Program-made: the position numbers and the translations under genes
The notes under the pieces: model-generated
The model's database searches: none
What the model saw: the letters and a program-made list of their open reading frames with translations, nothing else
Told to the model about the DNA's origin: nothing
Shown here: positions 54,612-64,000 of the stretch, in pieces
How the letters are laid out: each line of letters opens with the position of its first letter
Position numbering within the stretch: the stretch's first letter is position 1
NCBI GenBank assembly: GCA_030430565.1
Contig: JAUIKS010000033.1
Location: 1-64,000 of the forward strand
Direction of reading: 5' to 3'
DNA: 64,000 bases
Origin: Polyangia bacterium
GTDB lineage: Bacteria; Myxococcota_A; Polyangia; Nannocystales; Nannocystaceae

Positions 54612-55283
54612 ATGACGGATCAAGAAACCAGCCCAGCGTGGTTCTGGCGCGATCGGGTCGAGCCCGCGTTCGCGGAGATCGAGCCCCCCTTGCTCCGAGA
54701 TGGGTACCGGGTTCGGGCGCTTCGTGACTGGTCGGATGAGGTCAACCGGCCGCTGATCGAGGCGCTGGTGGACGGCCGCCCCGTCGCCCCGCGCGCGTCC
54801 GTGCTGGTCGTCGAGGGCGAGGAGGGAGTGCTCCTCTACACCGTCGCGGTCTCGTCGGAGACCCCCGCGCGCGCGTGGCCGCTTCACGGCTGGCTCGACC
54901 GACGAGGAGTGGTGCAGCGCTTCAGACGCTTCGAGGGCAGCTTCGCGCGGGAGCGCGCCAGGGACGGCGAGCGCATCCCCCTCGACGCGATCGATCACTA
55001 CATGATCGTCAATCACTTCCTCGCCGCGTTGAACGCCTGGCAATTCCTCCCGCCCGGACCTCGCGTGGTCACGGCGATCAAGCAGCCACCACCGCGAGGC
55101 CGACTCGCTCGCCTCGCCGGCTCCGAGCTCGGGCAGCTGGTGTTGTTCGCCGCGTTCGTGGGCGCCTACATGCTCGTGATCAAGGCGGCGTTTCTGCTGC
55201 CAGCGCTGCCCCGATGGTCGCTGATCATCGCGGCGCCGCTGACGCCCTTCATCGTCCTCTCGCGGCTTCGCCAGCGCCGCTGA
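54612..55283 (+). CDS. Tail-anchored hypothetical protein
   Basis: 223 aa. A soluble ~165-residue N-terminal part (PLLRDGYRVRALRDWSDEVNRP, LDAIDHYMIVNHFLAALNAW) precedes two C-terminal helices (LVLFAAFVGAYMLVIKAAFLL, WSLIIAAPLTPFIVL). It lies 49 nt after the phosphatase gene in the same direction. No family is recognised. Confidence 0.6.
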   Translation: MTDQETSPAWFWRDRVEPAFAEIEPPLLRDGYRVRALRDWSDEVNRPLIEALVDGRPVAPRASVLVVEGEEGVLLYTVAVSSETPARAWPLHGWLDRRGVVQRFRRFEGSFARERARDGERIPLDAIDHYMIVNHFLAALNAWQFLPPGPRVVTAIKQPPPRGRLARLAGSELGQLVLFAAFVGAYMLVIKAAFLLPALPRWSLIIAAPLTPFIVLSRLRQRR

Positions 55284-55651
55284 TCGGGGCGTCGGCGCCG
55301 GGCGGTCTCGCCTGCGCTTCGGTACACATCGCCGCGGCGCTCTCCGAGCAGGTCAGCAGGTAGGGCGGGCTTCGACGCGTGGTACGCGAGAGCGCTCTGA
55401 GTCGACGCGCGGCGCGGGCTCCGAGCGGCGCGCGGCCGCGTGGCCGTAGGTCGCGAAGGACATGTCGGCTTCGAATTCCACGCTCGGCGCCGCTGGCCTC
55501 CGCGCGCGAGCGCGCGCGGAGGCGCCGTCAGCGGCGGCTCTGAAGAAGCTGTCTCTTGCGTCATGATGGTCGGCGGCGGCGGGCCGCGCCCTGTCGTCGC
55601 GCGGTGGTTTTTCGTTTGACCGTCTCGGGCGCGTGCGAGACGTTGGCTCCC
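55284..55651. other. 368-nt intergenic region
   Basis: No gene was seen. It contains a perfect 12-bp hairpin at 55496-55523. Confidence 0.4.
55496..55523. repeat. Perfect inverted repeat, 12-bp stem
   Basis: GCCTCCGCGCGC, a GAGC loop, then GCGCGCGGAGGC. There is no T-tract on either side, so it is not a classical terminator. It could be a processing or pausing structure after the tail-anchored protein gene. Confidence 0.7.
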
Positions 55652-57229
55652 ATGGACTCTCGATATTTCAGGGTGACGCTCGCGCTCGCGCTCGCGCTCG
55701 GCTGCGGGGGCGACGACGCCGGCAGCACGAGCGAGGACACCGTAGCGAGCACGACAGCGGGGACGACGGCGGGGACGACGGCGACGGCGGGCACGACCGC
55801 GACGACGACCCCGAGCGCGTCGAGCACGGGCGTCGGGCCGACGAGCGGCACCACGACCGCCGGCACCACGGTGGGTCCAGGGACCACGGGGCCCACCGGG
55901 ACCACCGACATCGAGACGGACACGAGCGGGACCACGGGCGGCGGCGACGAGCTCTACGAGCCAGACGACGGCCCGAGCCACGAGGGGGGCGCGATCGTCG
56001 ACGTCTGCAGCGAGGCCGAGATCCTGGCGGCGATCGCCGCGGCGACCGCCGGCGACGTCATCACGGTCTGCCCGGGCACGTTCAGCTTCAACCAGCTGAT
56101 CTCGGTCAACGCGGACGGCGAGGACGCGGCGCGGATCTTCCTGCGGGCGGAGGAGCCGGGGACGGTGACCTTCAACCTGTCCCACATCGAGAATTTTAAG
56201 ATCAGCGGGAAGTTCTGGATCTTCGAGAACATCACCTTCTTCGGCGACTGCGACAACGGCAGCGCCTGCGAGCACGCGTTCCACATCGTCGCGGACGCCG
56301 ACGACGTCATCCTGCGCAACAACGAGGTGGTGAACTTCGCCTCGCACGTGAAGCTGAACGGCGAGGTCGTCAACGGCGGCCCGGCGAAGAGCTTCCCGGA
56401 CCGGACGTGGTTCATCGGCAACTTCTGGCACAACACGAAGTACGTGACCAACGACGCGCCGCACAACATCCTCAACCTCGACGGCGGCAAGGACCACGTG
56501 GTGCGCGGCAACATCTTCGCGGACTACAGCGCGCCCACGTCGCTGCCGAAGTCGGCCTCGGCGGTCTATCCGAAGGCGTCCACGCTGCGCATCCTCGTCG
56601 AGCAGAACCTGATCGTGTGCGAGAAGGCCCGCCCCGACGGCGAGACCAACCGCGGCGTCCAGCTCGGCGACGGCGCGCCCGCCTCGATCTGCGACGGCGA
56701 CGACGACCAGGACGGCAACGGCGACTGCGAGGAGAACGGGCAGAGCCAGGAGTCGCTGGTGCGGAATAACATCATCATCGGCTGCAACAACGGCGGCAGC
56801 TCGGGCGGGCTGATGGTGGGGAGCGATCGGGAGTCGTGGCTCTCCCACAACACGGTCTACAACGCCGAGCCGCGAAGCGCCGTGTTCTACCAGGGGCACC
56901 CCGACCACGACACGCTGTTTCGCTTCAGCGTCCTCGAGAACGGCTTCAACACCGACTTCGCCAACCGCCCGCTGAACGAGGCGAACAACATCACGCCCTC
57001 GCAGGCCGAGATGAACACGATCTTCGCGTCGCCGGGCACGGGCGACTTCTCGCTGGCCGACGGCGCGAGCGTCGTCGAGCAGAACCCGGTCGACCCCGAC
57101 GTCCCGCACGACTTCTGCGGGTACCCGCGGGGGGACACCGCGGACCTGGGCGCGATCGAGTACTCGACGACCTACGACGGCACGCCCTGCGCCGAGATCG
57201 TGCAGGAGATGTACGACCGGATCCCCTGA
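55652..57229 (+). CDS. Right-handed beta-helix lipoprotein
   Basis: 525 aa from ATG 55652. Lipobox LALGC close to the start, then a Thr/Gly stalk (TTAGTTAGTTATAGTT...). The body resembles a parallel beta-helix of the pectate-lyase/chondroitinase-B type: AEILAAIAAATAGDVITVCPGTF at the start, then repeating NN-, V- and I-rich rungs (VILRNNEVVNFASHVKLNG, LNLDGGKDHVVRGNIFADY, LVRNNIIIGCNNGGSSGG, SWLSHNTVYNAEPRSAVF). It may bind or cleave acidic polysaccharides at the surface. Catalytic residues cannot be named with confidence. Confidence 0.78.
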   Translation: MDSRYFRVTLALALALGCGGDDAGSTSEDTVASTTAGTTAGTTATAGTTATTTPSASSTGVGPTSGTTTAGTTVGPGTTGPTGTTDIETDTSGTTGGGDELYEPDDGPSHEGGAIVDVCSEAEILAAIAAATAGDVITVCPGTFSFNQLISVNADGEDAARIFLRAEEPGTVTFNLSHIENFKISGKFWIFENITFFGDCDNGSACEHAFHIVADADDVILRNNEVVNFASHVKLNGEVVNGGPAKSFPDRTWFIGNFWHNTKYVTNDAPHNILNLDGGKDHVVRGNIFADYSAPTSLPKSASAVYPKASTLRILVEQNLIVCEKARPDGETNRGVQLGDGAPASICDGDDDQDGNGDCEENGQSQESLVRNNIIIGCNNGGSSGGLMVGSDRESWLSHNTVYNAEPRSAVFYQGHPDHDTLFRFSVLENGFNTDFANRPLNEANNITPSQAEMNTIFASPGTGDFSLADGASVVEQNPVDPDVPHDFCGYPRGDTADLGAIEYSTTYDGTPCAEIVQEMYDRIP

Positions 57230-57258
57230 GCGGCGCGCTCGCGCGGGGGAGCGGGCGC

Positions 57259-58062
57259 TCAGCCGCAGGCGCGCCGCGGGCTGCGGAGGCGCAGCACGAG
57301 CGAGCCGAAGGACCCGTCGGCGTCGCGCTCGGGCGCCCAGAGCACGACCGCGCCGCGCCCTCGGTGCTCGCACCACGTGATGATCTCGGGCTTGAGCACG
57401 GGCGCGGCGAAGCTCGAGAGGCCCTTGCCCGTGATCACGCGGACGTAGCGGTGGCCGAGCGCGCGGTGGGTGTGGACGAAGTCCACCAGCCGCTCGAGCG
57501 CGCGCTCGCGCCGGAGCTTGCGGACGGAGAGCCGCGGCAGCCCGCGCCCGCGGCCCTCATGGCGCGCGACCGCGGCGAGCAGCGCCTCCTGATCGGGCGT
57601 GAGCGACCAGCCCTCGAGCTCCTCGGCGGTGCGCGCGGCGGGGGGGTGGTGGTCGCGCCAGCCTGGCCCCGCGCGCGGGCGCCCGCGGATCCGCGCGAGG
57701 CCGCGTTCGAACTCGAGGCGCTCGGGGTCGACGGGCTGCTCCGGCGGCGTCTCGGCGCGCTCATCCTGCGGGCTCGGCCGGGTCGGGCGCGCGCGGACGA
57801 TGATCGCGTCGGAGAGCGTCCCGCCCTGGGCCTCGGCGGCCTCTTCATGGTCGAGCGCAGCGAACACGCGCTGCATGTACTCGTGCTCCGTCAGCTGGAG
57901 CGGCGGAGGCGGCAGGGGCTCGGAGGTCGGCTCGGGCTCGGGCGCGCGCGCGGCCGCGCGGCGCAGGGTCTCGAGGCCCGGCGCGAGCGGGTGGTGCTCA
58001 AACGCCGGCTCGATCGCGCGGTCCCCCGCGCGTCGGCGCCTGCGCTTTCGGTCACGCGGCAC
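57259..58062 (-). CDS. Smr domain protein
   Basis: 267 aa. A basic N-terminal tail, a Pro-rich linker, and a C-terminal Smr domain (~180-262): LRRERALERLVDFVHTHRALGHRYVRVITGKGLSS, then a GSLVLRLR end. The usual LDLHG start of Smr reads LSVRKL here, so the nuclease-associated His may be absent. Smr proteins bind DNA or RNA branches or cleave nucleic acid in MutS2-like contexts. A 5-6-5 dyad lies 22 nt upstream. Confidence 0.75.
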   Translation of the reverse strand: MPRDRKRRRRRAGDRAIEPAFEHHPLAPGLETLRRAAARAPEPEPTSEPLPPPPLQLTEHEYMQRVFAALDHEEAAEAQGGTLSDAIIVRARPTRPSPQDERAETPPEQPVDPERLEFERGLARIRGRPRAGPGWRDHHPPAARTAEELEGWSLTPDQEALLAAVARHEGRGRGLPRLSVRKLRRERALERLVDFVHTHRALGHRYVRVITGKGLSSFAAPVLKPEIITWCEHRGRGAVVLWAPERDADGSFGSLVLRLRSPRRACG

Positions 58063-58083
58063 GGCGGCCCCGCCGGTTCGGAC

Positions 58084-58099
58084 ATGTCCACAAGGTCAA
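58084..58099. promoter_or_regulatory. 5-6-5 dyad operator candidate (ATGTC-N6-GTCAA)
   Basis: ATGTC CACAAG GTCAA lies between the Smr gene start (58062) and the end of the next minus-strand gene (58107). Confidence 0.35.
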
Positions 58100-58106
58100 G
58101 TGTTCC

Positions 58107-59795
58107 TCAGCCCGACTTCGCGTTGGTGTTCTTGCGCTGCAGCTCGATCGCGGCCTCGTCGCCGACGGCCTCGGCCTCGCGCAGCAGCCAGTGGAACACC
58201 GGCATCGAGATCGCGTGCTCGTCGCGCTTGTTCCACAGCCAGACCGCGTGACCGCAGGTGTCGCGGTGGACCTGCGGGAAGATCAGGCGGCGGACCTCGA
58301 GCCCGCCGAGCGCCGCCGCGCGCTCGCACAGCCGCCGCAGCGTCGTCCACTCGCTCCACTCCTCGATCGCCGTGAGCGCGCGCTTCTCGTCGACGCGGCG
58401 GCCGAGCTCCGCAGACGCGCGCTCGACCTCCTCGAGCAGGCGCCGCCGCAGCTCGGCCGCGACCTCGCGCGAGACGCTGTCGGGATCGTCGACGCGGCTG
58501 AGCGCCGTGATAGCGACCTCGGCGCGCTCGGCGAGCATCGCCAGGTCCGCGCAGATGAGGCGGCGAAACCCGTGCGCTCGGCGGTCCGCGGAGTCGTTGA
58601 GCGCCAGCGCCTGGATGCGCGCGTCGAGCCGCTCGCGCAGGGCGTCGCCGGCGAAGGCGGCGTCCCAGGCGGCGCACAGGTTGGTGAGCCTGGAGGGGTG
58701 ACGCCCGAGCAGCTCGGGCGCGGCGGACAGCCAGTGCAGGTGCAGCGCGAGCGCGTGCTCGAGCGCGTCCTCGGCCACGGGCGGCTCGGCGGGCGGCGGC
58801 GCGGGCGGCGGCGCGACGCGCTGGCTCGCGTAGAGGATCCGCGGCTTGAGCAGCGCGCGCTCGAGCAGCGGCCTGGCGCGCCGTCGGTGATCGCTGCGCA
58901 GCCAGGCGATCTTGAGGGTCAGGTCGTGGGGCGAGGGCTCGCCGAGCTCGCGGGCTGCCGCGCCGACGATGAGACGTGCGCTATGGGACAGGTCGCCCTC
59001 GCGGCCCTCGACCCGCTTGAGCAGCGCGCGCCAGCGGCCGCGCGCCGCGTGGTCGGCGACGAGCCAGTCGAGCGCGACGCGCCGCGCGAGCGCGGGAGAG
59101 TCCTTGGCCTCCATCGTGAACGCGCTCTCGAGCAGGGTCCGCGCGCGCTCGAGCTCGCCGCGGCTGGCCGCGAGCAGCCCGTAGGCGACGACCCCGGCGG
59201 CGGCGAGCTTGGCGTCATCGGCGAGCTGCTGCTCGATCCAGCTCGCCGCCTTGGCGTCGTGCCGGGGCTTCGAGAGCACCGCGAGCGCGGCCGCCAGGGC
59301 CGCGCCGCCGCTGGCGTCCTTGAGCCACGGCATCGGCCCGGCGCCGGCGATGTAAAACGAGATCCGCGGCAGCCCGAGCGGGATCGTGACGCGCCGCGCG
59401 AGGTACCAGGGCAGAAACGGCGCGTGGTACAGCGAGAGCAGCGTCAACACGCAGATCAACGCGATGAGCAGCATCGCCACCACGGCCTCGAAGGCGAGCG
59501 CCCCAGGAGGCGCGAGGCCGGCGAGCACGAGCAGCGCGAGCAGCGGGCCCTTGGCGTGGATCGTCCAGCGCACCGCGTCGCTCCGCCCCCGCGCGCCAAC
59601 ATCCGCGTGGCGCCTCGCGTCGGAGTTTTCGTCGTTGGCGAGGCGACGAAACGAAGTTGTGCCGGGTGCACTACGGGCTTCGTCAACGAAGCCAGCGGCG
59701 GTGAGACCGAGCGAGGCGTCGCGTGGACGTTTGCCACGGGCTGCAAGCCCCAGCAGCGCGAGCGCGCCGAACAGCGCGACGGTCGAGGGGCTCAT
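58107..59795 (-). CDS. Membrane-anchored helical repeat protein of unknown function
   Basis: 562 aa from ATG 59795, whose ATG overlaps the TGA of the upstream small gene (ATGA), so translation is coupled. Hydrophobic helices near the start (VALFGALALLGLAARG, LLALLVLAGLAPPGALAFEAVVAMLLIALICVLTLLSLYHA) are followed by ~400 residues of Ala/Leu/Arg-rich helices resembling TPR-type repeats (AAAGVVAYGLLAASRGELERARTLLESAF). The C-terminal part has an unassigned segment with RLIFPQVHRDTCGHAVWLWN. No family is recognised. Confidence 0.62.
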   Translation of the reverse strand: MSPSTVALFGALALLGLAARGKRPRDASLGLTAAGFVDEARSAPGTTSFRRLANDENSDARRHADVGARGRSDAVRWTIHAKGPLLALLVLAGLAPPGALAFEAVVAMLLIALICVLTLLSLYHAPFLPWYLARRVTIPLGLPRISFYIAGAGPMPWLKDASGGAALAAALAVLSKPRHDAKAASWIEQQLADDAKLAAAGVVAYGLLAASRGELERARTLLESAFTMEAKDSPALARRVALDWLVADHAARGRWRALLKRVEGREGDLSHSARLIVGAAARELGEPSPHDLTLKIAWLRSDHRRRARPLLERALLKPRILYASQRVAPPPAPPPAEPPVAEDALEHALALHLHWLSAAPELLGRHPSRLTNLCAAWDAAFAGDALRERLDARIQALALNDSADRRAHGFRRLICADLAMLAERAEVAITALSRVDDPDSVSREVAAELRRRLLEEVERASAELGRRVDEKRALTAIEEWSEWTTLRRLCERAAALGGLEVRRLIFPQVHRDTCGHAVWLWNKRDEHAISMPVFHWLLREAEAVGDEAAIELQRKNTNAKSG

Positions 59796-60220
59796 CGGCG
59801 CCTCCAGCCGAACAGCGCGAAGGCCTCGGGCCAGGGGGACGGGCCGCGGCGTGGCGCCTGCGCGCTCGCGTCGTCCCTCGCGGCCGTGTTGTCCTTCGCC
59901 GCCGCGGCCTCGGCCTCGGTCCGGGGCGGCAGCGTCGCCCACAGCTCATGCGCGACGCGCCGCTTCGGGTCGCGCAGCTCGGCCATCGCCTGTCGCACGG
60001 CGTCCTCGGTGCGCGGCTTGGGGCCCAGCGGGCTCGGGTAGCTGCGCACCGACTTGAGCCCCAGCTGCAGCATGTGCAGCAGCTTCTGGCCCTCGCGCTC
60101 GAGCTCCTTGCGCGTGCAGTCTGGGCGCAGCCCGAGGACGTGAAACGGGTTCTCTGTGAAGCGCGCGGTCGCGGCCTGCGGGTCGTCACCGCCGTGGGGG
60201 GGTTGGCTGTGTTTCGCCAT
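59792..60220 (-). CDS. J-domain-like small protein without HPD
   Basis: 142 aa from ATG 60220. The start NPFHVLGLRPDCTRKELEREGQKLL matches helix I-II of DnaJ-type J domains, and AVRQAMAELRDPKRRVAHELW resembles the later helices, but the HPD tripeptide needed to stimulate DnaK is absent. It is translationally coupled (ATGA) to the downstream membrane repeat protein, suggesting the two form a complex. Confidence 0.6.
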   Translation of the reverse strand: MAKHSQPPHGGDDPQAATARFTENPFHVLGLRPDCTRKELEREGQKLLHMLQLGLKSVRSYPSPLGPKPRTEDAVRQAMAELRDPKRRVAHELWATLPPRTEAEAAAAKDNTAARDDASAQAPRRGPSPWPEAFALFGWRRR

Positions 60221-60367
60221 CGCTCGCCGGTATCGTACCGCAGCGGCGTCGCGGCGTCGTGACGCGCTCGCGTGCGCGGTCGGGCGCGAGATCGCGGCCG
60301 CGCTCGCGCTGACAACGCGGCCCGCGGTCCGCGGCGGGCTCGACGGTCCCGCCGCGTGATTAGATAG

Positions 60368-60383
60368 ATGTCTAAAGAGACAT
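60368..60383. promoter_or_regulatory. 5-6-5 dyad operator candidate (ATGTC-N6-GACAT)
   Basis: A perfect dyad, ATGTC TAAAGA GACAT, about 150 nt upstream of the J-like gene and just past the end of the LRR gene. It is the cleanest copy of the set. Confidence 0.45.
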
Positions 60384-60399
60384 GTAATTCGTCGTCGGC

Positions 60400-62292
60400 T
60401 CAGAACGCGACGAAGGAGGTCAGCGTGCCCTCGTAGAGCGCCTTCAGCGGCGTCGTGTCGTGCAGCTTCGGGTACTCGGAGATGACCCACTCGTGGAGCC
60501 CGCGCGCCCACGGAGCCGTGGCGAGCGCGCGGTAGTCCTTGTCGCGCAGCCCCGGGCTCGAGAGGTTCAGGCGCCGCAGCGCCGTAAAGCGCGTGTTCAC
60601 GAGGCGCGCGACCGCGGCTTGATCGAAGCGGAGGCTGCGGAGCTCGAGCGTCGTCAGGCCCGCGAGGTGCGGGTTTTGGAGCAGCGCGTTGGTCACGGCC
60701 GCGGACTTCTCGAGCGACCACGGCGGACGAAAGACCAGCTCCTCCAGCGACGCGAAGGCCTCGGCCTCGCGCAGGATCGCCTGCAGCGTCGCCGCGCGCT
60801 GCTTTTCGCCGCTGACGCTGAGCGAGAGCGAGGTCAGCTGGGCGGGGAGATCGGGCTCGCGCAGGACCGCGAGGTCCTCGATCTCGAGATCGTTGTTGAC
60901 GAGGTCGAGCTGCTGGAGCGCGCGGCGGTGCGGCGAGCGGAGCAGCGCGCGCAGCCCCTCGCCCTCGACGTTGTTCCCCTGCAGCACGAGCGCGCGCAGG
61001 GCCGGGAGCCCGGGGGACTCCGCCAGCGCGAGCAGGCCTTCGTCGCCGATCAGCGGGTCCACAGAGTTGCCCTCAATGTCGAGCCGCGTGAGCGCGTTGA
61101 GGTGCTCGGAGCGCGCGAGCGCGGTCAGGCCGGCGTCGCCGATCTCGTTGGCCGAGATGTCGAGATGCTGCAGCCGCGAGAGCGTCGCGGCGCTGGCGAG
61201 CTTGGCGGCGCCGCGCGGGCCGAGCTCGTTGTAGTTGATCTTCAGGCCGGTGAGCGACGGCGCGAAGGTGGCGCGCGCGATCTTGCCGGCGGCCGCGTAG
61301 CTGAGGTGGTTGTAGCTGACGACGAGGCGCTCGAGCCGGGCCAACGAGGGCGAGGCGCACAGGTGCGCGAGGCCGATCGTCTTGAGCTCGTTCTGGTACA
61401 GGTGCAGCCAGCGAAGCCGCTCGAGGCCGGCGTCCGCGAGCCGCCCGGCGTCCGTGGCGGTCAGCGCGTTGGCGCGCAGATCCAAGACCGTGATCCGCGA
61501 GCGCTCGGCGGCGTCGAGCGTGCGGTCGAGCCCCGCGCTGCCCATCTCGTTGTACATGAGGTCCAGCTCGCTGAAGCCGGCGAGGTTGCGCGGGCGCAGC
61601 AGCGCCTGCCAGTCGCGGCGGCCCTTGAAGTGATTGATCCGCAGCTGCCTCGCGCCCGGCACCAGCTCGGCGCGCATGTCGAGCACGCGCTGCGCCCCTC
61701 GGACGCCGCGCTCTTTGATGACGTTGGCGAGCGCGAGGTTCCCCGCGAGGCGCAGGCGCGGGTCGGGCGGGGCGCCGTCGAGCACCGCCACCAGCTGCTT
61801 ACCGCTGGCGAAGCGGATGTGCGCGGGCCACCCGTCGATGTCGGCGGCGATGTGGTCCACGATCTCGGGCAGCGCGCCCTCGGGCAGCAGCGAGAGCGCG
61901 CGGTCGAGCCGGCTCCAGCTCGCCTCGGTCCCCGGCGCGCGCGCGAGCGCCTCGATCATCTCGAGCAGCGCCGACTCGCGCAGCGGCTGCGGGCGCGGAG
62001 GCGCTGGCGCTGTTTCTGCCTCTTTCTCTGTCTCTGTCTCTGTATCTTCCGCCATGTCGGGCGTGTCGCCGGGCGCCAGCGTCTCGAGCTGCGCCTGCGA
62101 GTAGATCGGGATCCCGCGCGCGCGCGCCCGCTCGAGCTTCTTGCCGGCCCGCGCCCCCGCGACCATCAGCGTCGCGCGCTCGACCGAGTCGGTGATCTCG
62201 AACCCCCGCGCGCGCAGCCGCTCCTGGATCGTGCGCTTGCGCTCTCCCTCGGTGAAGCTGCCGGCAACGAGCACGTACGCCTTCGAAGTCAT
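60400..62292 (-). CDS. BRCT plus leucine-rich-repeat protein
   Basis: 630 aa from ATG 62292, with GGAGGGAC upstream. Residues ~4-75 form a BRCT domain like that of NAD-dependent DNA ligase (YVLVAGSFTEGERKRTIQERL, RATLMVAGARAGKKLERARARGIPIYS). An acidic ET linker (~80-95) follows, then about ten leucine-rich repeats of the ribonuclease-inhibitor type, e.g. LQHLDISANEIGDAGLTAL. It has no signal peptide, so it is cytoplasmic. BRCT domains bind phosphopeptides or DNA ends, and LRRs bind proteins. The fusion suggests an adaptor; the partner is unknown. Confidence 0.8.
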   Translation of the reverse strand: MTSKAYVLVAGSFTEGERKRTIQERLRARGFEITDSVERATLMVAGARAGKKLERARARGIPIYSQAQLETLAPGDTPDMAEDTETETEKEAETAPAPPRPQPLRESALLEMIEALARAPGTEASWSRLDRALSLLPEGALPEIVDHIAADIDGWPAHIRFASGKQLVAVLDGAPPDPRLRLAGNLALANVIKERGVRGAQRVLDMRAELVPGARQLRINHFKGRRDWQALLRPRNLAGFSELDLMYNEMGSAGLDRTLDAAERSRITVLDLRANALTATDAGRLADAGLERLRWLHLYQNELKTIGLAHLCASPSLARLERLVVSYNHLSYAAAGKIARATFAPSLTGLKINYNELGPRGAAKLASAATLSRLQHLDISANEIGDAGLTALARSEHLNALTRLDIEGNSVDPLIGDEGLLALAESPGLPALRALVLQGNNVEGEGLRALLRSPHRRALQQLDLVNNDLEIEDLAVLREPDLPAQLTSLSLSVSGEKQRAATLQAILREAEAFASLEELVFRPPWSLEKSAAVTNALLQNPHLAGLTTLELRSLRFDQAAVARLVNTRFTALRRLNLSSPGLRDKDYRALATAPWARGLHEWVISEYPKLHDTTPLKALYEGTLTSFVAF

Positions 62293-62373
62293 GGTGTCCC
62301 TCCGGCGGCGACTGTAGCGAAGGAGCGCGCGCGCGTCTTCCAACGGAGGAGGCGGCGCGACACACTAGACGGC

Positions 62374-63384
<1,011 letters not shown>

Positions 63385-63393
63385 GCGCCCGCA

Positions 63394-64000
63394 TCACTGG
63401 GGCGCCGCGCGCGGGAGGATGATCGTGAAGGTCGAGCCCTCGCCGGGGCTGCTCTCGGCGAGCAGCCGCCCGCCCATCAGGTGGCACAGCTCCCGCGTCA
63501 GCGGCAGGCCGAGGCCGGTGCCGCCGACGCGACGCGTCGGTGAGGGGTCGACCTGGGTGAAGCGCTCGAACACTCGGTGCAGCTGCTCCGCGGTCATGCC
63601 GATGCCCGAGTCGGTGACTTGGAACACGACGTACCGCCCGTCGACGCCGGAGTCCTGGGCGAGCGCGTCGTGCTCGATCCACTCGCGCGAGTCGTGGTCG
63701 AGCGTGCCGCCGCCGGCGATCACGGTCAGCGAGACCTCGCCGTCGTTGGTGAACTTGCACGCGTTGCTCAGCAGGTTCAGCAGCGCCTGACGCAGGCGCG
63801 TGGGGTCGACGGTCATCGCGCCCTCTGCCTCGATCGCGATCGTGAAGGTGTTCCCGTTGCGCGCGGCGAGCGGGCGCGTGACGCCCATGAGGTCGCGGCA
63901 CAGCGTCTCGAGCTCGAGCTCCTCCGCGAGCAGCTCGAGCTTACCGGCCTCGATCTTTGAAAGGTCGAGCAGGTCATTGATGAGCGTGAGCAGGTGCCGC
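63394..64000 (-). CDS. Sensor histidine kinase, C-terminal part (runs off window)
   Basis: About 200 codons of the 3' end. The end of the dimerisation helix is visible at the window edge (LINDLLDLSKIEAGKLEL), followed by the ATPase domain: N-box NLLSNACKF, DSGIGM, FERFTQVD, and G-box GGTGLGLPL, ending in GEGSTFTIILPR. The His box and all sensing domains lie beyond position 64000. It converges with the lipoprotein gene 9 nt away. Confidence 0.9.
   Translation of the reverse strand, partial: RHLLTLINDLLDLSKIEAGKLELLAEELELETLCRDLMGVTRPLAARNGNTFTIAIEAEGAMTVDPTRLRQALLNLLSNACKFTNDGEVSLTVIAGGGTLDHDSREWIEHDALAQDSGVDGRYVVFQVTDSGIGMTAEQLHRVFERFTQVDPSPTRRVGGTGLGLPLTRELCHLMGGRLLAESSPGEGSTFTIILPRAAPQ

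Noticed and set aside
55560..55935. Minus-strand frame rich in Val/Pro opposite the beta-helix stalk
   Set aside because: It is the complement of the Thr/Gly stalk of the beta-helix lipoprotein and has no independent features.
60460..62373. Plus-strand extension of the lipoprotein gene through the LRR gene
   Set aside because: The frame is open for 974 codons, but the part before 62374 is antisense to the LRR protein; the signal peptide and lipobox begin at GTG 62374.

Overview
The window is GC-rich DNA from a predatory/soil-type deltaproteobacterium, most likely a myxobacterium of the Nannocystaceae type (Plesiocystis/Enhygromyxa/Nannocystis-like). The signs are many lipoproteins with a lipobox followed by low-complexity stalks (GD, PT, NST or TTS repeats), an ADYC-domain lipoprotein, fibro-slime and cytochrome-c-peroxidase lipoproteins, Ser/Thr kinases beside an ECF sigma factor, and a plesiocin-type graspetide locus. 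This placement is inferred from gene content; no rRNA, tRNA or CRISPR array was seen.

Region 1 (1 to about 10,110) is an accessory island. Two divergent genes encode large STAND/NACHT proteins that share an almost identical N-terminal adaptor domain: one is adaptor + calcineurin-like phosphoesterase + NACHT + FGE/C-lectin fold, the other is adaptor + NACHT + a long unassigned C-terminus. Between them lie a secreted protein ending in a Cys-rich hydrophobic bacteriocin-like segment and a small membrane protein. Fragments of further FGE domains lie at the left edge. The island abuts a spermidine-synthase-like membrane gene whose recognisable sequence stops at about 10,111, which marks the right junction.

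Region 2 (10.1-27.4 kb) carries a phosphatase lipoprotein, an ECF sigma/ADYC lipoprotein/kinase-TPR group, a LysM-MepA endopeptidase, a YafJ-type amidotransferase, a second kinase, a microbial-type PARG, a divergent aquaporin and a di-haem peroxidase. Region 3 (27.4-32.8 kb) is a phosphorelay block: response regulator and PAS kinase overlapping by 4 nt, an Hpt protein, and an NtrC-like regulator that lacks the GAFTGA loop. Region 4 (32.8-43.8 kb) has an inactive HtrA-like lipoprotein, a PlsC acyltransferase, surface lipoproteins, and two paralogous gingipain(C25)-like proteins near a peptidoglycan-binding lysozyme-like protein.

Region 5 (43.8-53.1 kb) contains a GH45 endoglucanase lipoprotein, mnmG, a membrane adenylate cyclase, an exported glutathione peroxidase, a thioesterase, and a graspetide locus: a precursor with 13 TTxxxxEE motifs followed by its ATP-grasp ligase. 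Region 6 (53.1-64 kb) has a phosphatase lipoprotein, a beta-helix lipoprotein, an Smr protein, a coupled pair of unknown genes, a BRCT-LRR fusion, a lipoprotein, and the 3' part of a histidine kinase running off the right edge.

Two regulatory patterns recur. A 5-6-5 dyad (near ATGTC-N6-GACAT) is found in several intergenic regions. A TANNNT -10 hexamer ends 7-8 nt before several start codons that have no Shine-Dalgarno, which points to leaderless mRNAs.
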